64,000 bases of DNA from positions 1 to 64,000 of the forward strand of contig NC_021313.1 of assembly GCF_000403645.1 (NCBI RefSeq). Direction: 5' to 3'. Shown here one piece after another: positions 8,658 to 17,997 of the stretch. The DNA is from Salinarchaeum sp. Harcht-Bsk1. GTDB lineage: Archaea; Halobacteriota; Halobacteria; Halobacteriales; Salinarchaeaceae. The position numbers were made by a program, and so were the translations under genes. The notes below the pieces were generated by a model. That model saw only the letters and a list, made by a program, of their open reading frames with translations. It was not told where the DNA came from and did not search any database. Each line of letters begins with the position of its first letter. Within the stretch, counting starts at the first letter, position 1.

Positions 8658-9128
8658 TCAGGATCGTTCTCTGAGAATCTTCTCGATGATGCGTCCAGTC
8701 GAGAGGAGTTCGTCCGAGTCGCTCTGTGGGCGTGGGGAGGCACGCTCGATCGAACAGTCGAGACCCCGCTCCTCGAGCGCCGCCTCGAGGGAAGACTCGT
8801 CGTGATGTTGATCGTGTCCCAGGACGATCACCGCGGGGTCGATGCGCTCGATCGGGACGAAGATGTCGTCGGGATCGCCGAGGATCGCGTGATCGACGAC
8901 CGCCAGTGCGTCGATGAGGTCGCGGCGCTGTGTTTCGGGGATGATAGGCGTCGGCTTGTGCGAGACGTTCGCGTCGCGAGCGACGATGACGTACAGTTCG
9001 TCGCCGAATGATGCAGCTTCCTCGAGATAGTGGACGTGGCCCGGGTGGAGAATGTCGAAGGTCCCCTGGGCGACGACGCGTCGGTCGCCTGCAGCGTCCG
9101 CTGCGGTCGAGGATCCGTCCTCGCTCAC
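8658..9128 (-). CDS. ribL: FAD synthase RibL (archaeal cytidylyltransferase-type)
   Basis: A 156-aa nucleotidyltransferase that transfers AMP from ATP to FMN to make FAD. The motif HPGH is at residues 28-31 in [17 protein letters not shown]. The second conserved segment is [19 protein letters not shown], and the ISSTxR-type motif is replaced by [12 protein letters not shown] near the C-terminus. The start ATG overlaps the stop of the JAMM gene (9125-9128). Archaeal RibL is unrelated to bacterial RibF. Confidence 0.9.
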   Translation of the reverse strand: MSEDGSSTAADAAGDRRVVAQGTFDILHPGHVHYLEEAASFGDELYVIVARDANVSHKPTPIIPETQRRDLIDALAVVDHAILGDPDDIFVPIERIDPAVIVLGHDQHHDESSLEAALEERGLDCSIERASPRPQSDSDELLSTGRIIEKILRERS

Positions 9129-9673
9129 TGTCGGTCACCCATTCGAGCGTCGAACTCCGCGTCGTCGAGGTGGGCCGTTCCTCCGCTCTGCTCGTCGAGG
9201 TCGGCCTGATCGAAGTGGAAGAACTCCTCGCCCTCCGGAAGCGCGACGTCGATGACCTCCAGGGATCGACGCTGACCTTCCTCGTCGAAGGCCTGCCAGT
9301 CGGTTCGCCGGTAGGGCGCACCGAGAATGATGTGCACGTCGCCGCGAGTGAACGTCGCGAGGTCCTCCGCGCTCGGCTGGAGGACGCCGTTGGGATGCGA
9401 GTGGACGGAACCGATCGCGCTCCTGTCGTTTGGGATCATGTTGGTCTTCACGGTGGCGCTGACGGGGTTGGAGGTCGTTCCTGGAATGACGAGGACGTCG
9501 GTGATTACGAGTCCGTCACGATCGAGGCCGAGATCGCTGGCTTCCGTCCCGCGCAGGAAGCCCATGTACTCGTTCGGATGGGCGTCTTCGCTGGCCTCGA
9601 GTGCGAACTCCAGCGTCTCCTCGGCGATCCCGAGAATCTCGCTGGAGCGAAACAGCGAATCGAAGAGGCCCAT
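9125..9673 (-). CDS. JAMM/MPN+ domain metalloprotease
   Basis: A 182-aa protein with a complete JAMM zinc site: Glu35, then His91-x-His93, ten residues, Asp104. In haloarchaea such proteins (HvJAMM family) remove SAMP ubiquitin-like modifiers or process their C-termini. The C-terminal 40 residues are acidic. It overlaps ribL by 4 bp and is the first gene of this two-gene unit. Its promoter region faces the 26-bp repeats at 9751-9915. Which modifier it cleaves is not shown by the sequence. Confidence 0.9.
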   Translation of the reverse strand: MGLFDSLFRSSEILGIAEETLEFALEASEDAHPNEYMGFLRGTEASDLGLDRDGLVITDVLVIPGTTSNPVSATVKTNMIPNDRSAIGSVHSHPNGVLQPSAEDLATFTRGDVHIILGAPYRRTDWQAFDEEGQRRSLEVIDVALPEGEEFFHFDQADLDEQSGGTAHLDDAEFDARMGDRQ

Positions 9674-9750
9674 AGGCGAACTGGGTCCCTGCGACTGCTA
9701 AACGTTCCGGACTCAGAACAACCGAGCGGGGATCGCGCCGCCGTCCGACA

Positions 9751-9915
9751 CCCGAGTCCGGTGCCATCACGCGATGACTCAGTCCGGTGCCATCACGCGA
9801 TGACTCAGTCCGGTGCCATCACGCAATGACTCAGTCCGGTGCCATCACGCAATGACTCAGTCCGGTGCCATCACGCAATGACTCAGTCCGGTGCCATCCC
9901 GTGATAACAGAGTCC
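9751..9915. repeat. 26-bp tandem repeats (about six copies) in a divergent promoter region
   Basis: Successive units begin AGTCCG at 9755, 9781, 9807, 9833, 9859 and 9885, giving a period of exactly 26 bp. Copies differ by one or two bases (CGCGAT or CGCAAT). Each junction contains the inverted repeat GACT-C-AGTC. The period is not a multiple of three and the array is noncoding. It occupies most of the 296-bp gap between the JAMM gene (minus) and the RecJ-like gene (plus). Confidence 0.93.
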
Positions 9916-9934
9916 AGCGCACGTATCCCAAAGG

Positions 9935-9942
9935 GGTTAACC
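9935..9942 (+). promoter_or_regulatory. TATA-like element of the RecJ-like gene
   Basis: GGTTAACC lies about 31 bp upstream of the ATG at 9970, immediately after the 26-bp repeats. Confidence 0.5.
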
Positions 9943-9969
9943 GTGATCCCAGCGAATCGATCTTCAACA

Positions 9970-11868
9970 ATGAGCGACTCCGACGTTGCGCCCGTGGTAT
10001 ACGACCTCGATCCGGCCTGTTCGGTCGAGGCACTCCAGTCCGGGCGTCCGTACCTCGCAACCGTAAACGGCGTCGTCCCCTACGGCGTCTTCGTCGACCT
10101 CAGCGAATCCATCTCCGGGCTCGTCCACGAGTCCCAGCTCGAGGACACGTACACCGTCGGCGACGACGTCGTCGTCGAACTCGACGAGCGCAAGGCCAAC
10201 GGTGACCTCGCGTTCGTCCCCTCCGACGTCGAGCCAGTCGGTGCCCAGCTCGAACGAGTGACCCCCGACTACGACCTTGCGCGAACCGATCAACTCGAGA
10301 CCTACCTCGGAACGACGATCCAGGTCGAAGCACAGATCGCCCAGATCCGCCAGACTGGCGGTCCGACGATCTTTCAGCTCCTCGACGGGCACGGGATCGT
10401 TCCCGCAGCAGCCTTCGAGTCCGCTGGCGTTCGCGCCTACCCCGAGGTCGAAATCGAGGACTACGTCCGCGTCACAGGGACGGTCGAGCGCCACGAAGAC
10501 AGTCTTCAGGTCGAGATCGAGGACCTGACGCTGCTCGACGGCGAGGCTGCGGTGGAAGTCGCTTCCACCATCGACGACGCGATCGAGGCCCGCGCCCAGC
10601 CGAACGACGTCGAACCACTCGTCGAGTGGGACGCACTCGAGGAGATGTGGCCGGAACTCGAACGCGTAGCCACGCTCCTGCGAACGGCGATCCTCGAGGG
10701 GCGACCCGTCAGCGTTCGCCACCACGCGGACGGCGACGGCATGTGCGCCTCGATCCCGCTGCAGCGAGCGCTCGAACGGTTCGTGGACGACGTCAGCGAG
10801 GACCCCGAAGCGGCCCAGCACGCGATCCGTCGCCTCCCGAGCAAGGCGCCGTTCTACGAACTCGAAGACGCGACGCGTGACCTCACGCAGGCCCTCGAGG
10901 ACCGCGCTCGCCACGGGCAGCGCCTCCCGCTGCTCTGCATGCTCGACAACGGTTCGACGGCGGAAGACGTCCCTTCCTACGAGACGCTCAAGCACTACGA
11001 CGTGCCAATCGTCGTCGTCGATCACCACCACCCCGATCCGGCTGCCGTCGCCGACCTCGTCGAAGAGCACGTCAATCCCTACCTCCACGGCGAGGACTAC
11101 GCGGTCACGACGGGGATGCTCTGCGTGGAACTCGCGCGGATGGTCGCCCCCGACTCCGCCGAGGAACCCGCGACCGACCTGCGACACGTGCCGGCAATCG
11201 CCGGACTCTGTGACCGCTCCGACGCCGACGCGATGGCCGACTACCTCGACCTCGCCGCCGACGCCGGCTACGACGAGGACGACCTCCGAGACGTCGGTGA
11301 AGCTCTGGACTACGCCGCCCACTGGCTGCGTTACGACGACGGTCGCCACCTCGTCGACGACGTGCTCAACGTCGGCTGCGACGACCCCGAGCGTCACGCC
11401 GAACTCGTCGACCTCCTCGCCGAGCGCTCCCGTGAGGCCATCGACGACCAGCTAGAGGCGACGCTCCCCCACGTCGAGTCCGAGGAACTCGACAACGGCG
11501 CGACGCTCTATCGGATCGACGTCGAGAACCACGCGCACCGGTTCACCTATCCCGCCCCAGGGAAGACCACTGGCGCCGTCCACGACCACATGATCTCCGA
11601 GCACGGTGAACCCGCGATCACGATCGGTTACGGGCCGGACTTTGCCGTCCTGCGATCCGACGGCGTTCGTCTGGACATCCCCGAGATGGTCACTGAACTG
11701 ACCGAAGGCATCGTCGGTGGCGGCGTGTCCGGCGGTGGCCACCTGGTCGTCGGCTCGATCAAGTACGTCAAGGGCCGGCGGGAGGAGGTGCTCGACTCGC
11801 TCGTCGAGAAGATGGCCGCTGCGGAGATCGACGAGGACCTCGGGACGACGACCAGCGCGATCGAGTGA
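9970..11868 (+). CDS. RecJ-like DHH-family phosphoesterase with S1 and OB domains
   Basis: A 632-aa protein. Residues about 20-90 form an S1-type RNA/ssDNA-binding domain (LATVNGVVPYGVFVDLSESI). A second OB-like domain follows (about 110-195). The DHH phosphoesterase core starts near 250 with HHADGDGMCA, and VVVDHHHPDP is the DHH motif. The DHHA1 region GGGVSGGGHLVVG is near residue 580. Archaeal homologues are single-strand nucleases linked to GINS/replication or RNA processing. The start at 9970 follows the TATA-like element at 9935. Confidence 0.88.
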   Translation: MSDSDVAPVVYDLDPACSVEALQSGRPYLATVNGVVPYGVFVDLSESISGLVHESQLEDTYTVGDDVVVELDERKANGDLAFVPSDVEPVGAQLERVTPDYDLARTDQLETYLGTTIQVEAQIAQIRQTGGPTIFQLLDGHGIVPAAAFESAGVRAYPEVEIEDYVRVTGTVERHEDSLQVEIEDLTLLDGEAAVEVASTIDDAIEARAQPNDVEPLVEWDALEEMWPELERVATLLRTAILEGRPVSVRHHADGDGMCASIPLQRALERFVDDVSEDPEAAQHAIRRLPSKAPFYELEDATRDLTQALEDRARHGQRLPLLCMLDNGSTAEDVPSYETLKHYDVPIVVVDHHHPDPAAVADLVEEHVNPYLHGEDYAVTTGMLCVELARMVAPDSAEEPATDLRHVPAIAGLCDRSDADAMADYLDLAADAGYDEDDLRDVGEALDYAAHWLRYDDGRHLVDDVLNVGCDDPERHAELVDLLAERSREAIDDQLEATLPHVESEELDNGATLYRIDVENHAHRFTYPAPGKTTGAVHDHMISEHGEPAITIGYGPDFAVLRSDGVRLDIPEMVTELTEGIVGGGVSGGGHLVVGSIKYVKGRREEVLDSLVEKMAAAEIDEDLGTTTSAIE

Positions 11869-11897
11869 TCGGCGGCCTCACGGTCCTCGTCCACGGC

Positions 11898-13640
11898 TCA
11901 TCTGGACGACCACCTGATCCTGACGACCGCCAGGATACCCAGGGCGATCCAGATCCCTGCAAGCACCCCGACGACGCCGACGGGAATCCGCCACAGCGTT
12001 CGATCGCGAGCATCGGCAGCGTACACTGCACCGTAGTACTCGGCGACCTCCTCGCCGGTGAGCACGACTACCACCTCCCGATTCTCGCCGTACGCCGTCG
12101 GGTTCCAGTTCAGGCTCCCGAGGACGACGTGCTCGCCGTCGACGATCGCGACCTTCGCGTGGACCTTGTCGAACCGGCCACGGGGATCCACCAGATCGGC
12201 GCTGATCGGGAGATCCTCGCGCGCTGCGAGCCGATCGATTGCCCGCACTAGTCGTCGATTCTCCCCTCGAACGTACGACGCGCTACTCAGCAAGATCTCG
12301 ACCTCGGTGCCGTTCCGTGCCGCGTCGATCGACGCCTGCAGGAGCGGATCGTCGACGCCCTCGATAGCCATCTGTTCGATGCGAATGGAGTCGTTCGCCG
12401 ATCGAAGTAGTTCGGCCAGATCGGGCCGTGCGTTGTCCGGTGCGACGAGCAATCTCACCCGTTCGACTTGGACCGTTGCTGGCTCGAACCGCGTCGGGAA
12501 CGTCGTGCGACTGGCGTAGTCTGCCACGGGGTCGACCGACGATCGGCGAGCGGACCACGATGTCGTCCCTGGGCCAGTGCTGTCCGTGCGGAACAGATCG
12601 GCCAGCCCCCTCGCCATCGCAGTGTCGTCCAGGACGACGCCCCACCCGCGACTCGAGTGACCACCCGTCCCTGCGGGTTTGAAGTTCTCGGTGAGGACGA
12701 GCGCGCGGTCGTCGATGACGGCGTACTTGGCGTGGTGAAAGCTGAACGGATCGCGCTCCCCGGTGCGAACGGTGATCGAGACGCCCGCCTCTCTGAGCCG
12801 ATCGAGGGCGTCCACCTGCCGTCGACTCACGCCGCCGACGGGCGATCCCTCGAGCAAGACCCGAACGTCGATGCCGCTGCGGTTGGCGTCCAGCAGCGCA
12901 CCGACGACGCGCTCGGACGTCAGGGTGTAGCCCGCGAGGTAGATGCGTTCGTCCGCACTTCGGAGTTCGTCTTCGACGACTCCCGGAGCGTCCGGGAGGA
13001 CGAACGCCCTGGCAGCGTCGGGACTGGTTTCGATTGGCTCGATCGACGTTCCGCCGACGGGACGCCACTGCCAGCCGTCGCCGACCCGTCGATACCGTTC
13101 GCCCTCGGGCGCATCGTCGTACTGGACAGTCGCGACGACGGCACCACCCGGGCGGCGAAGCCGGAGTTCCTCGCCGCCGTTCGCGAGTTCGAGGGCGCCA
13201 CCGAGGGATCGCACCGTCCGCGCATCCTCTCTGTCGACTGCATCGGGGTTGGCGCTGGCGACCGCATCGGGTTCGACACTTCGGACTGCATCGGGTTCGA
13301 CAGCGAACACGACCCGACCGGTGATCGTCTCGTTCGGAAGGCGAGCGACCGTTCCCTCGTCGTCGACGATCGTCCAGCCACTGGTGTTCGTCGGACGAGA
13401 AAAGTCGATGGTGACGGACTCGCCCGCGTCACCGTCCTGATAGGGATTCGGCGAAATTGCGACGATGGTCGGCGCGCTGGAGGTGTTCACTGTCTCGGCA
13501 TGCGTCGGCTGCTGTGGCGAGGGACCTGCCGCAGCCACGTCGATGACACCCACAGTTACGCCGGCGGCACCAATCGACGGTGCAACTGCTGTGACGATCA
13601 GCAGGAGGGCGAAACAGTACGCGATACCAGGACGGCGCAC
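11898..13640 (-). CDS. Secreted, membrane-anchored phospholipase D-like protein
   Basis: A 580-aa protein. A Sec signal peptide (about 1-25) is followed by a lamin-tail-like beta domain (about 50-200). Two phospholipase D HKD motifs are present: HHAKYAVIDDRALVLTENF (about 302) and VHAKVAIVDGEHVVLGSLNW (about 495). A C-terminal membrane helix with basic tail anchors it (about 550-574). PLD enzymes cleave phosphodiesters in lipids or nucleic acids; the outward location suggests an extracellular substrate. Residues 115-136 contain three short repeats of the form PDAV. Confidence 0.9.
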   Translation of the reverse strand: MRRPGIAYCFALLLIVTAVAPSIGAAGVTVGVIDVAAAGPSPQQPTHAETVNTSSAPTIVAISPNPYQDGDAGESVTIDFSRPTNTSGWTIVDDEGTVARLPNETITGRVVFAVEPDAVRSVEPDAVASANPDAVDREDARTVRSLGGALELANGGEELRLRRPGGAVVATVQYDDAPEGERYRRVGDGWQWRPVGGTSIEPIETSPDAARAFVLPDAPGVVEDELRSADERIYLAGYTLTSERVVGALLDANRSGIDVRVLLEGSPVGGVSRRQVDALDRLREAGVSITVRTGERDPFSFHHAKYAVIDDRALVLTENFKPAGTGGHSSRGWGVVLDDTAMARGLADLFRTDSTGPGTTSWSARRSSVDPVADYASRTTFPTRFEPATVQVERVRLLVAPDNARPDLAELLRSANDSIRIEQMAIEGVDDPLLQASIDAARNGTEVEILLSSASYVRGENRRLVRAIDRLAAREDLPISADLVDPRGRFDKVHAKVAIVDGEHVVLGSLNWNPTAYGENREVVVVLTGEEVAEYYGAVYAADARDRTLWRIPVGVVGVLAGIWIALGILAVVRIRWSSR

Positions 13641-14083
13641 GGGATCGTTCGCCTCGGTTCCCTACGTAAAGCTGTGGACAGTGTGGACAGCCCAAACGGA
13701 GTCACGAAGCGCCGTCGTCAGATGCGAAAATCGGACGTCCGGGGGTAGGTGCGTCGTGAGCCGCCTGGAGGGCCGATTCGTTGGCCTCTGTGACGGAGGC
13801 GAAGCCCGCTGCGTCAGCAGGCCGATCAGGGCAGCGAGGGGACTAAAGCCCGGTATACCACTCCCGCTGCCACCATCGTCGCTGGAACTGCCGTCGTCGT
13901 CGGAGTCGCTTCCACCGCCAACACCGCTCCCGTCACCGGACCCCCACCGGTCGCTTCAGGCAGACGACATCGCGAGCCGTCGTGAAGAGAAGTGATCGGC
14001 GGCGACGTGATTCGAGCGACTGAGCTCCTCGCAGCCAGACTGTTGCACGCTACCCACGAAATCACGTAACGGGTACCGAAGCG
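13641..14083. other. Gene-poor interval with a relic
   Basis: A 443-bp gap between the PLD-like gene and the ADH synthase gene. No intact gene is supported. It holds the decayed PGF-CTERM-like fragment described separately (13809-13955) and otherwise shows nothing I can assign. Confidence 0.6.
13809..13955 (-). pseudogene. Decayed C-terminal fragment of a PGF-CTERM surface protein
   Basis: On the minus strand, a short frame after a stop (13956-13958) encodes a Gly/Ser/Asp-rich spacer and then IPGFSPLAALIGLL (13815-13856), very like the PGF-CTERM sorting signal of archaeal surface proteins. The hydrophobic segment breaks off after about ten residues instead of continuing to a basic tail, and the frame then runs into unrelated sequence. 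No upstream coding part remains. I read it as the remnant of a deleted or frameshifted exported protein. Confidence 0.5.
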
Positions 14084-14908
14084 CTAGGCCTCGACGGCGA
14101 GTCCGGCACGCTTCAGCGCCTCGTCGACCGAGGCGTCGTCGTGCAAGACGGCTGCGACTGCACGAGTGATCGCTTCGGGATCCTCGTGCTGGAAGATGGA
14201 TCGCCCCATCGAGACGCCCGACCCGCCGGCGTCGATGGTGCCCCGCACCATCTCGATCGTCTCGCGGTCGGAGCCACGCGAGCCGCCAGCGATGACGACG
14301 GGGAGGCGCGTCGACTCGACGACGTGCTGGAAGCTCTCGGCGTCACCGCTGTAGGAGGTCTTCACGACGTCGGCGCCGAGTTCCTCCGCGAGGCGGACGG
14401 CGTGACCGAGTGATTCCGCGTCGTGCTCGTCGATACCCGGGCCGCGGGCGTACGCCATCGCGAGGACGGGCATGCCGTACTCGGCTGCCTCGCTCGTGAC
14501 GTCCGCGAGTTCGGTGAGCTGGTCCGGCTCGTACTGGCTGCCGACGTTGATGTGGAAGGAGACGGCGTCGGCGCCCACGCGGATCGCCTCTTTGACCGTT
14601 CCAGTCAGGCGTTTCTCGGCCTCGTCTGGTCCGATGGCAGTCGAACCGTTCAGGTGGACGATGTACCCCGCACCGTTCTTGTTGGGATGTACCCGGGGCG
14701 CGATGCCCTTCTGGGTGAGGACCGCGTCCGCGCCACCGGTCGTGATCGCGTCGATCGTCGATTCGATGTCTTTGAGTCCCTGTACTGCCCCGATCGTGAT
14801 CCCGTGGTCCATCGGGACGATCAGGTACGTGCCGTCCGTTCCGATGCGCGAGAGTCGCGCTGTGGTTCCTGTTGACATGCTCGAAGGCGACGTTGGTTCG
14901 TGTGTCAT
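14084..14908 (-). CDS. 2-amino-3,7-dideoxy-D-threo-hept-6-ulosonate (ADH) synthase
   Basis: A 274-aa class I aldolase-like protein that starts the archaeal route to 3-dehydroquinate and aromatic amino acids. Diagnostic segments are YLIVPMDHGITIGAV near the N-terminus, VVKTSYSGD (the Schiff-base Lys) near residue 198, and AGGSRGSDRE. It is the last gene of the trpC-trpB-trpA transcription unit, 17 bp after trpA. The ATG at 14908 follows the trpA stop closely; homologues more often start like MSTGTTARLSRIG, so ATG 14878 may be the true start. Confidence 0.88.
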   Translation of the reverse strand: MTHEPTSPSSMSTGTTARLSRIGTDGTYLIVPMDHGITIGAVQGLKDIESTIDAITTGGADAVLTQKGIAPRVHPNKNGAGYIVHLNGSTAIGPDEAEKRLTGTVKEAIRVGADAVSFHINVGSQYEPDQLTELADVTSEAAEYGMPVLAMAYARGPGIDEHDAESLGHAVRLAEELGADVVKTSYSGDAESFQHVVESTRLPVVIAGGSRGSDRETIEMVRGTIDAGGSGVSMGRSIFQHEDPEAITRAVAAVLHDDASVDEALKRAGLAVEA

Positions 14909-14925
14909 CGTGTGGCAATCCCGGG

Positions 14926-15792
14926 TTATTGCCCTTCCGGTTCGGGCCGGTTCTTGCGGGCACCGGCTACTGCCCCCTCGGCGAGTTCGCGAGCGAGTTC
15001 CTCCAGGCGCGTGGCAGTTTCGCGCACTGGTCGTTCGGTTTCGACCCCCTCAGCGACGACGTCGACCAGCGCGCTGCCGACGATGATCCCGTCGGCACCG
15101 CCTGCGACGATCCGCTCGGCGTGTTCGCCCGAGGAGATGCCGAACCCGACGGCCTTGGGGACTTCCCAGTCGGCGAGGCGGTCGAGACTCGACGACGTCT
15201 GGTCGGACACGTCGTTTCGGGCGCCCGTGGTCCCGAGACGGGCCTGGACGTAGACGTAACCGGAGACGAGTTCGCGCATTCGCTCGAGGCGCTCGCCGTC
15301 GGTCGTCGGCGCGACGATGAATATCAGGTCGAGACCGAACTCGTCACAGGCCGCCCGGAGTTCGTCGGCTTCCTCGGCCGGCAGGTCCGGAACGACGAGC
15401 CCCTCGATTCCAGCTTCGGCCGCTCGCTCGACGAACGGTCGCGGTCCGGTCTCGGTGCCGTACTGGTAGACCAGATTGTAGTAGGTCATGCAGACCAGCG
15501 ACGCGTCGACGTCGAGGGATTCGGCCAGTTCGAAGAACCGATCCGGCGTCATGCCGGCTTCCAGGGCGCGAACGATCGCGCTCTGGATGGTCGGCCCCTC
15601 GGCGATGGGCTCGGAAAACGGTAAGCCGAGTTCGATCACGTCCGCGCCACCCCGGTCGAGCGCCTCCAGGTACTCCCTCGAGGTCTCGAAGTCTGGATCG
15701 CCGGCGACGAGATACGGGACGAACGCGGGTCCGTCCGCGAAGGCCTCGGCGAGCGTGGAATCGGCGCCGGTTCCGGGATCGGTCTCGCTCAT
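14926..15792 (-). CDS. trpA: Tryptophan synthase alpha subunit
   Basis: A 288-aa TIM-barrel subunit that cleaves indole-3-glycerol phosphate to indole and glyceraldehyde-3-phosphate. The catalytic Glu (E. coli Glu49) is Glu54 in [11 protein letters not shown]. The second catalytic residue, E. coli Asp60, is here Glu65 in PIAEGPTIQ. Phosphate-binding segments [11 protein letters not shown] and [11 protein letters not shown] are present. The ATG overlaps the trpB stop (15789-15792), so translation is coupled. Confidence 0.95.
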   Translation of the reverse strand: MSETDPGTGADSTLAEAFADGPAFVPYLVAGDPDFETSREYLEALDRGGADVIELGLPFSEPIAEGPTIQSAIVRALEAGMTPDRFFELAESLDVDASLVCMTYYNLVYQYGTETGPRPFVERAAEAGIEGLVVPDLPAEEADELRAACDEFGLDLIFIVAPTTDGERLERMRELVSGYVYVQARLGTTGARNDVSDQTSSSLDRLADWEVPKAVGFGISSGEHAERIVAGGADGIIVGSALVDVVAEGVETERPVRETATRLEELARELAEGAVAGARKNRPEPEGQ

Positions 15793-17072
15793 CGCTGCCC
15801 CTCCCGGAACACGTCCATCGACGGTGCAGCGTCGAGATTCCGATCGCCCGACTCCTCGATGACGGTCTCGAGGTCCTTGTCGCCGCGGCCCGATACCGTG
15901 AGGAGGATCGTATCGCCCAACGACTCGCCCTCCTCCACGATCCGTTCTTCGAGGAAGCCGAGTGCGTGAGCGCTCTCCAGCGCCGGGATGATCCCCTCCG
16001 TCCGAGAGAGGCGATGGAAGGCCTCCAGCGCCGCCTCGTCGTCGACGTTTACGGGGGAGACCCGACCGTCGTCGACCAACCGAGCGAGCTCCGGGCCGAC
16101 GCCGGCGTAGTCGAGGCCAGCGGAGACGGAGTGAGACTCCATGATCTGCCCGTCGGAATCCTGCAGGAGTTTCGTGCGCGCGCCGTGGAGCAGGCCCTCC
16201 TCACCAGTCGAGAGGGAGGCGGAGTTCGGCGCGACGCCGGCCTCCTCGTCGACCGAGAGCGAGGAGCCGCCCGCCTCGACGGCGTAGAGGTCGACGCGGT
16301 CGCCGCCGTCGGGTGCGGCCTCCGAGCCGTCGTCGGGCACGAAGTGGTGGAAGGTTCCCATCGTGTTCGAACCGCCGCCCGCGCAGGCGAGGACGGCGTC
16401 GGGGAGCCCGCCGGTCCGTTCCCGGAGCTGGTCGCGCGCCTCCTCCGAGATGACGGCCTGGAAATCTCGCACCATCGTCGGGAACGGGTGCGGTCCGACG
16501 ACGGAGCCGATGACGTAGTGGGTGTGCTCGACGGAACCGGCCCAGTCCCGCATCGTCTCGGAGATCGCCTCCTTGAGCGTCCCGCGCCCGACGTCGACGG
16601 GGTTGACCTCCGCCCCGTTGATCCGCATACGGAAGACGTTCGGGCGCTGGCGATTGACGTCGGTCCGGCCCATGTAGATCTCACAGGGCATGTCCAGGTG
16701 GGCACAGGCCATCGCCGTCGCGGTGCCGTGTTGGCCTGCGCCAGTTTCGGCGATGATCCGCTCTTTGCCCATGTACTTCGCGAGCAGCACCTGGCCGAGC
16801 GCATTGTTCAGCTTGTGCGCGCCGCCGTGGAGGAGATCCTCTCGTTTGAGATACACGTCTGCGTCGTACCGCTCGGATAGCTGGTCGGCGCGCTGGATCG
16901 GCGTGGGGCGACCACCGAAGTCCCGCAGGCGTTCCCGAAACTCGTCCACGAACCCGTCCTCGTTCTCGAGGACGTACCGCTCGTAAGCGTCGGTCAGCTC
17001 CTCGATCGCTGGCATCAGCGCCTCGGGGACGTACTGCCCGCCGTACTCCCCGAAGGTCGCGTCGCTGCTCAT
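15789..17072 (-). CDS. trpB: Tryptophan synthase beta subunit
   Basis: A 427-aa PLP enzyme that joins indole and serine. The PLP Lys87 lies in [12 protein letters not shown], and the glycine-rich phosphate loop is [10 protein letters not shown] near residue 227. The N-terminus [19 protein letters not shown] is typical of TrpB1, which works with TrpA. The start ATG overlaps the trpC stop by 4 bp (17069-17072). Length is slightly above the usual 390-410, owing to a loop near residue 250. Confidence 0.96.
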   Translation of the reverse strand: MSSDATFGEYGGQYVPEALMPAIEELTDAYERYVLENEDGFVDEFRERLRDFGGRPTPIQRADQLSERYDADVYLKREDLLHGGAHKLNNALGQVLLAKYMGKERIIAETGAGQHGTATAMACAHLDMPCEIYMGRTDVNRQRPNVFRMRINGAEVNPVDVGRGTLKEAISETMRDWAGSVEHTHYVIGSVVGPHPFPTMVRDFQAVISEEARDQLRERTGGLPDAVLACAGGGSNTMGTFHHFVPDDGSEAAPDGGDRVDLYAVEAGGSSLSVDEEAGVAPNSASLSTGEEGLLHGARTKLLQDSDGQIMESHSVSAGLDYAGVGPELARLVDDGRVSPVNVDDEAALEAFHRLSRTEGIIPALESAHALGFLEERIVEEGESLGDTILLTVSGRGDKDLETVIEESGDRNLDAAPSMDVFREGQR

Positions 17073-17896
17073 GACTCCACCTCCGTCTCCGCTGTGGTGA
17101 AGGTCTCGGTATTCGATCGCACGGTGTCGACCCCGGAATCGGTCGTCACGCTCGCCCCGTCGGATTCCGCGGCAGCGTGATCCATGATGGCGCTGCCGAT
17201 CAGCAGGGCGTCCGCGCCAGCCTCGCGCAGTCGCCGGGCGTCAGCGGCGGTCTGGATCCCACTCTCGGCGATCACGGTCACGTCGTCGGGTACGTCGACC
17301 GCGTCGAGCACGTCCTCGGTCGTTCCGAGGTCTACCTCGAGCGCAGCGAGATCCCTGTTGTTGATGCCGATCACGTCGGCGCCTGCATCGACGGCGGCCT
17401 CGAACTCCGCAGGGGTGTGGACCTCGACGAGCACCTGAAATCCCCGCTCGCGAGCTGCGTCGAGCATCCCCGAAAGATCGTCGACGAACCTGACGATCAG
17501 CAGGACGACGTCCGCCTCGACGACGTCGAGTTGGCCCTCCTCCAGCAGGAAGTCCTTCCTGAGGACCGGTACGTCCACTACCTCCCGGACGCGCTCGAGC
17601 GTCTCTGGGCTGCCACCGAAGTGCTCCGGTTCGGTGAGCACCGAAAGCGCGCTCGCGCCGCCCGCGACCATCGCTTCGGCCAGTGCGACGGGGTCGTCTG
17701 TTCTCGTTCCCTCCGCGGTCGGGCTGGTCGGCTTGACCTCCGCGATCACCGGCATTCGCCCGTCCGATTCCGCCTCCTCGAACGCGCCCACGAGCGACCG
17801 CGGATCGACCGTGAGCCGCCGATCCGGGGCGCCACGATCCCGCGCTGCGTCGAGAATGGAGCGCACCGCAGGCGCGATTGGTTCCTCGGTGTCCAT
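17069..17896 (-). CDS. trpC: Indole-3-glycerol-phosphate synthase
   Basis: A 275-aa TIM-barrel enzyme that closes the indole ring of CdRP. Hallmarks are [15 protein letters not shown] (catalytic Glu and Lys), [22 protein letters not shown]-type [16 protein letters not shown] and [13 protein letters not shown]. The last 30 residues are a Ser/Thr/Asp-rich tail unlike the family core. It is the first gene of the unit trpC-trpB-trpA-ADH synthase; a TATA box sits at 17921-17930. trpD, trpE, trpF and trpG are not in this window. Confidence 0.95.
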   Translation of the reverse strand: MDTEEPIAPAVRSILDAARDRGAPDRRLTVDPRSLVGAFEEAESDGRMPVIAEVKPTSPTAEGTRTDDPVALAEAMVAGGASALSVLTEPEHFGGSPETLERVREVVDVPVLRKDFLLEEGQLDVVEADVVLLIVRFVDDLSGMLDAARERGFQVLVEVHTPAEFEAAVDAGADVIGINNRDLAALEVDLGTTEDVLDAVDVPDDVTVIAESGIQTAADARRLREAGADALLIGSAIMDHAAAESDGASVTTDSGVDTVRSNTETFTTAETEVES

Positions 17897-17920
17897 TTGT
17901 GTTCACCAACGGACGGAACC

Positions 17921-17930
17921 GGTCATAAGG
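17921..17930 (-). promoter_or_regulatory. TATA box of the trpCBA unit
   Basis: On the minus strand the element reads CCTTATGACC, centred about 29 bp upstream of the trpC ATG. Confidence 0.65.
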
Positions 17931-17997
17931 CTTGCGGGGTCGGCTCGCGAAATCGGTCTCGTGCGATGAACGATTCCGCAACTCGACCGGGGTATCG

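Noticed and set aside
9751-9915. CRISPR or coding repeat
   Set aside because: The 26-bp unit has no spacers, and the period is not a multiple of three, so it neither fits CRISPR nor encodes a repeated peptide.
12468-13748. Long plus-strand open frame opposite the PLD-like gene
   Set aside because: The minus strand encodes two clear HKD motifs and a signal peptide; the plus frame is rich in Arg/Gly without domain matches.
13465-13995. Plus-strand ORF over the PGF-CTERM relic
   Set aside because: It is Arg/Pro/Ser-rich and overlaps the 5' end of the PLD-like gene; the minus-strand tail is the more meaningful reading.
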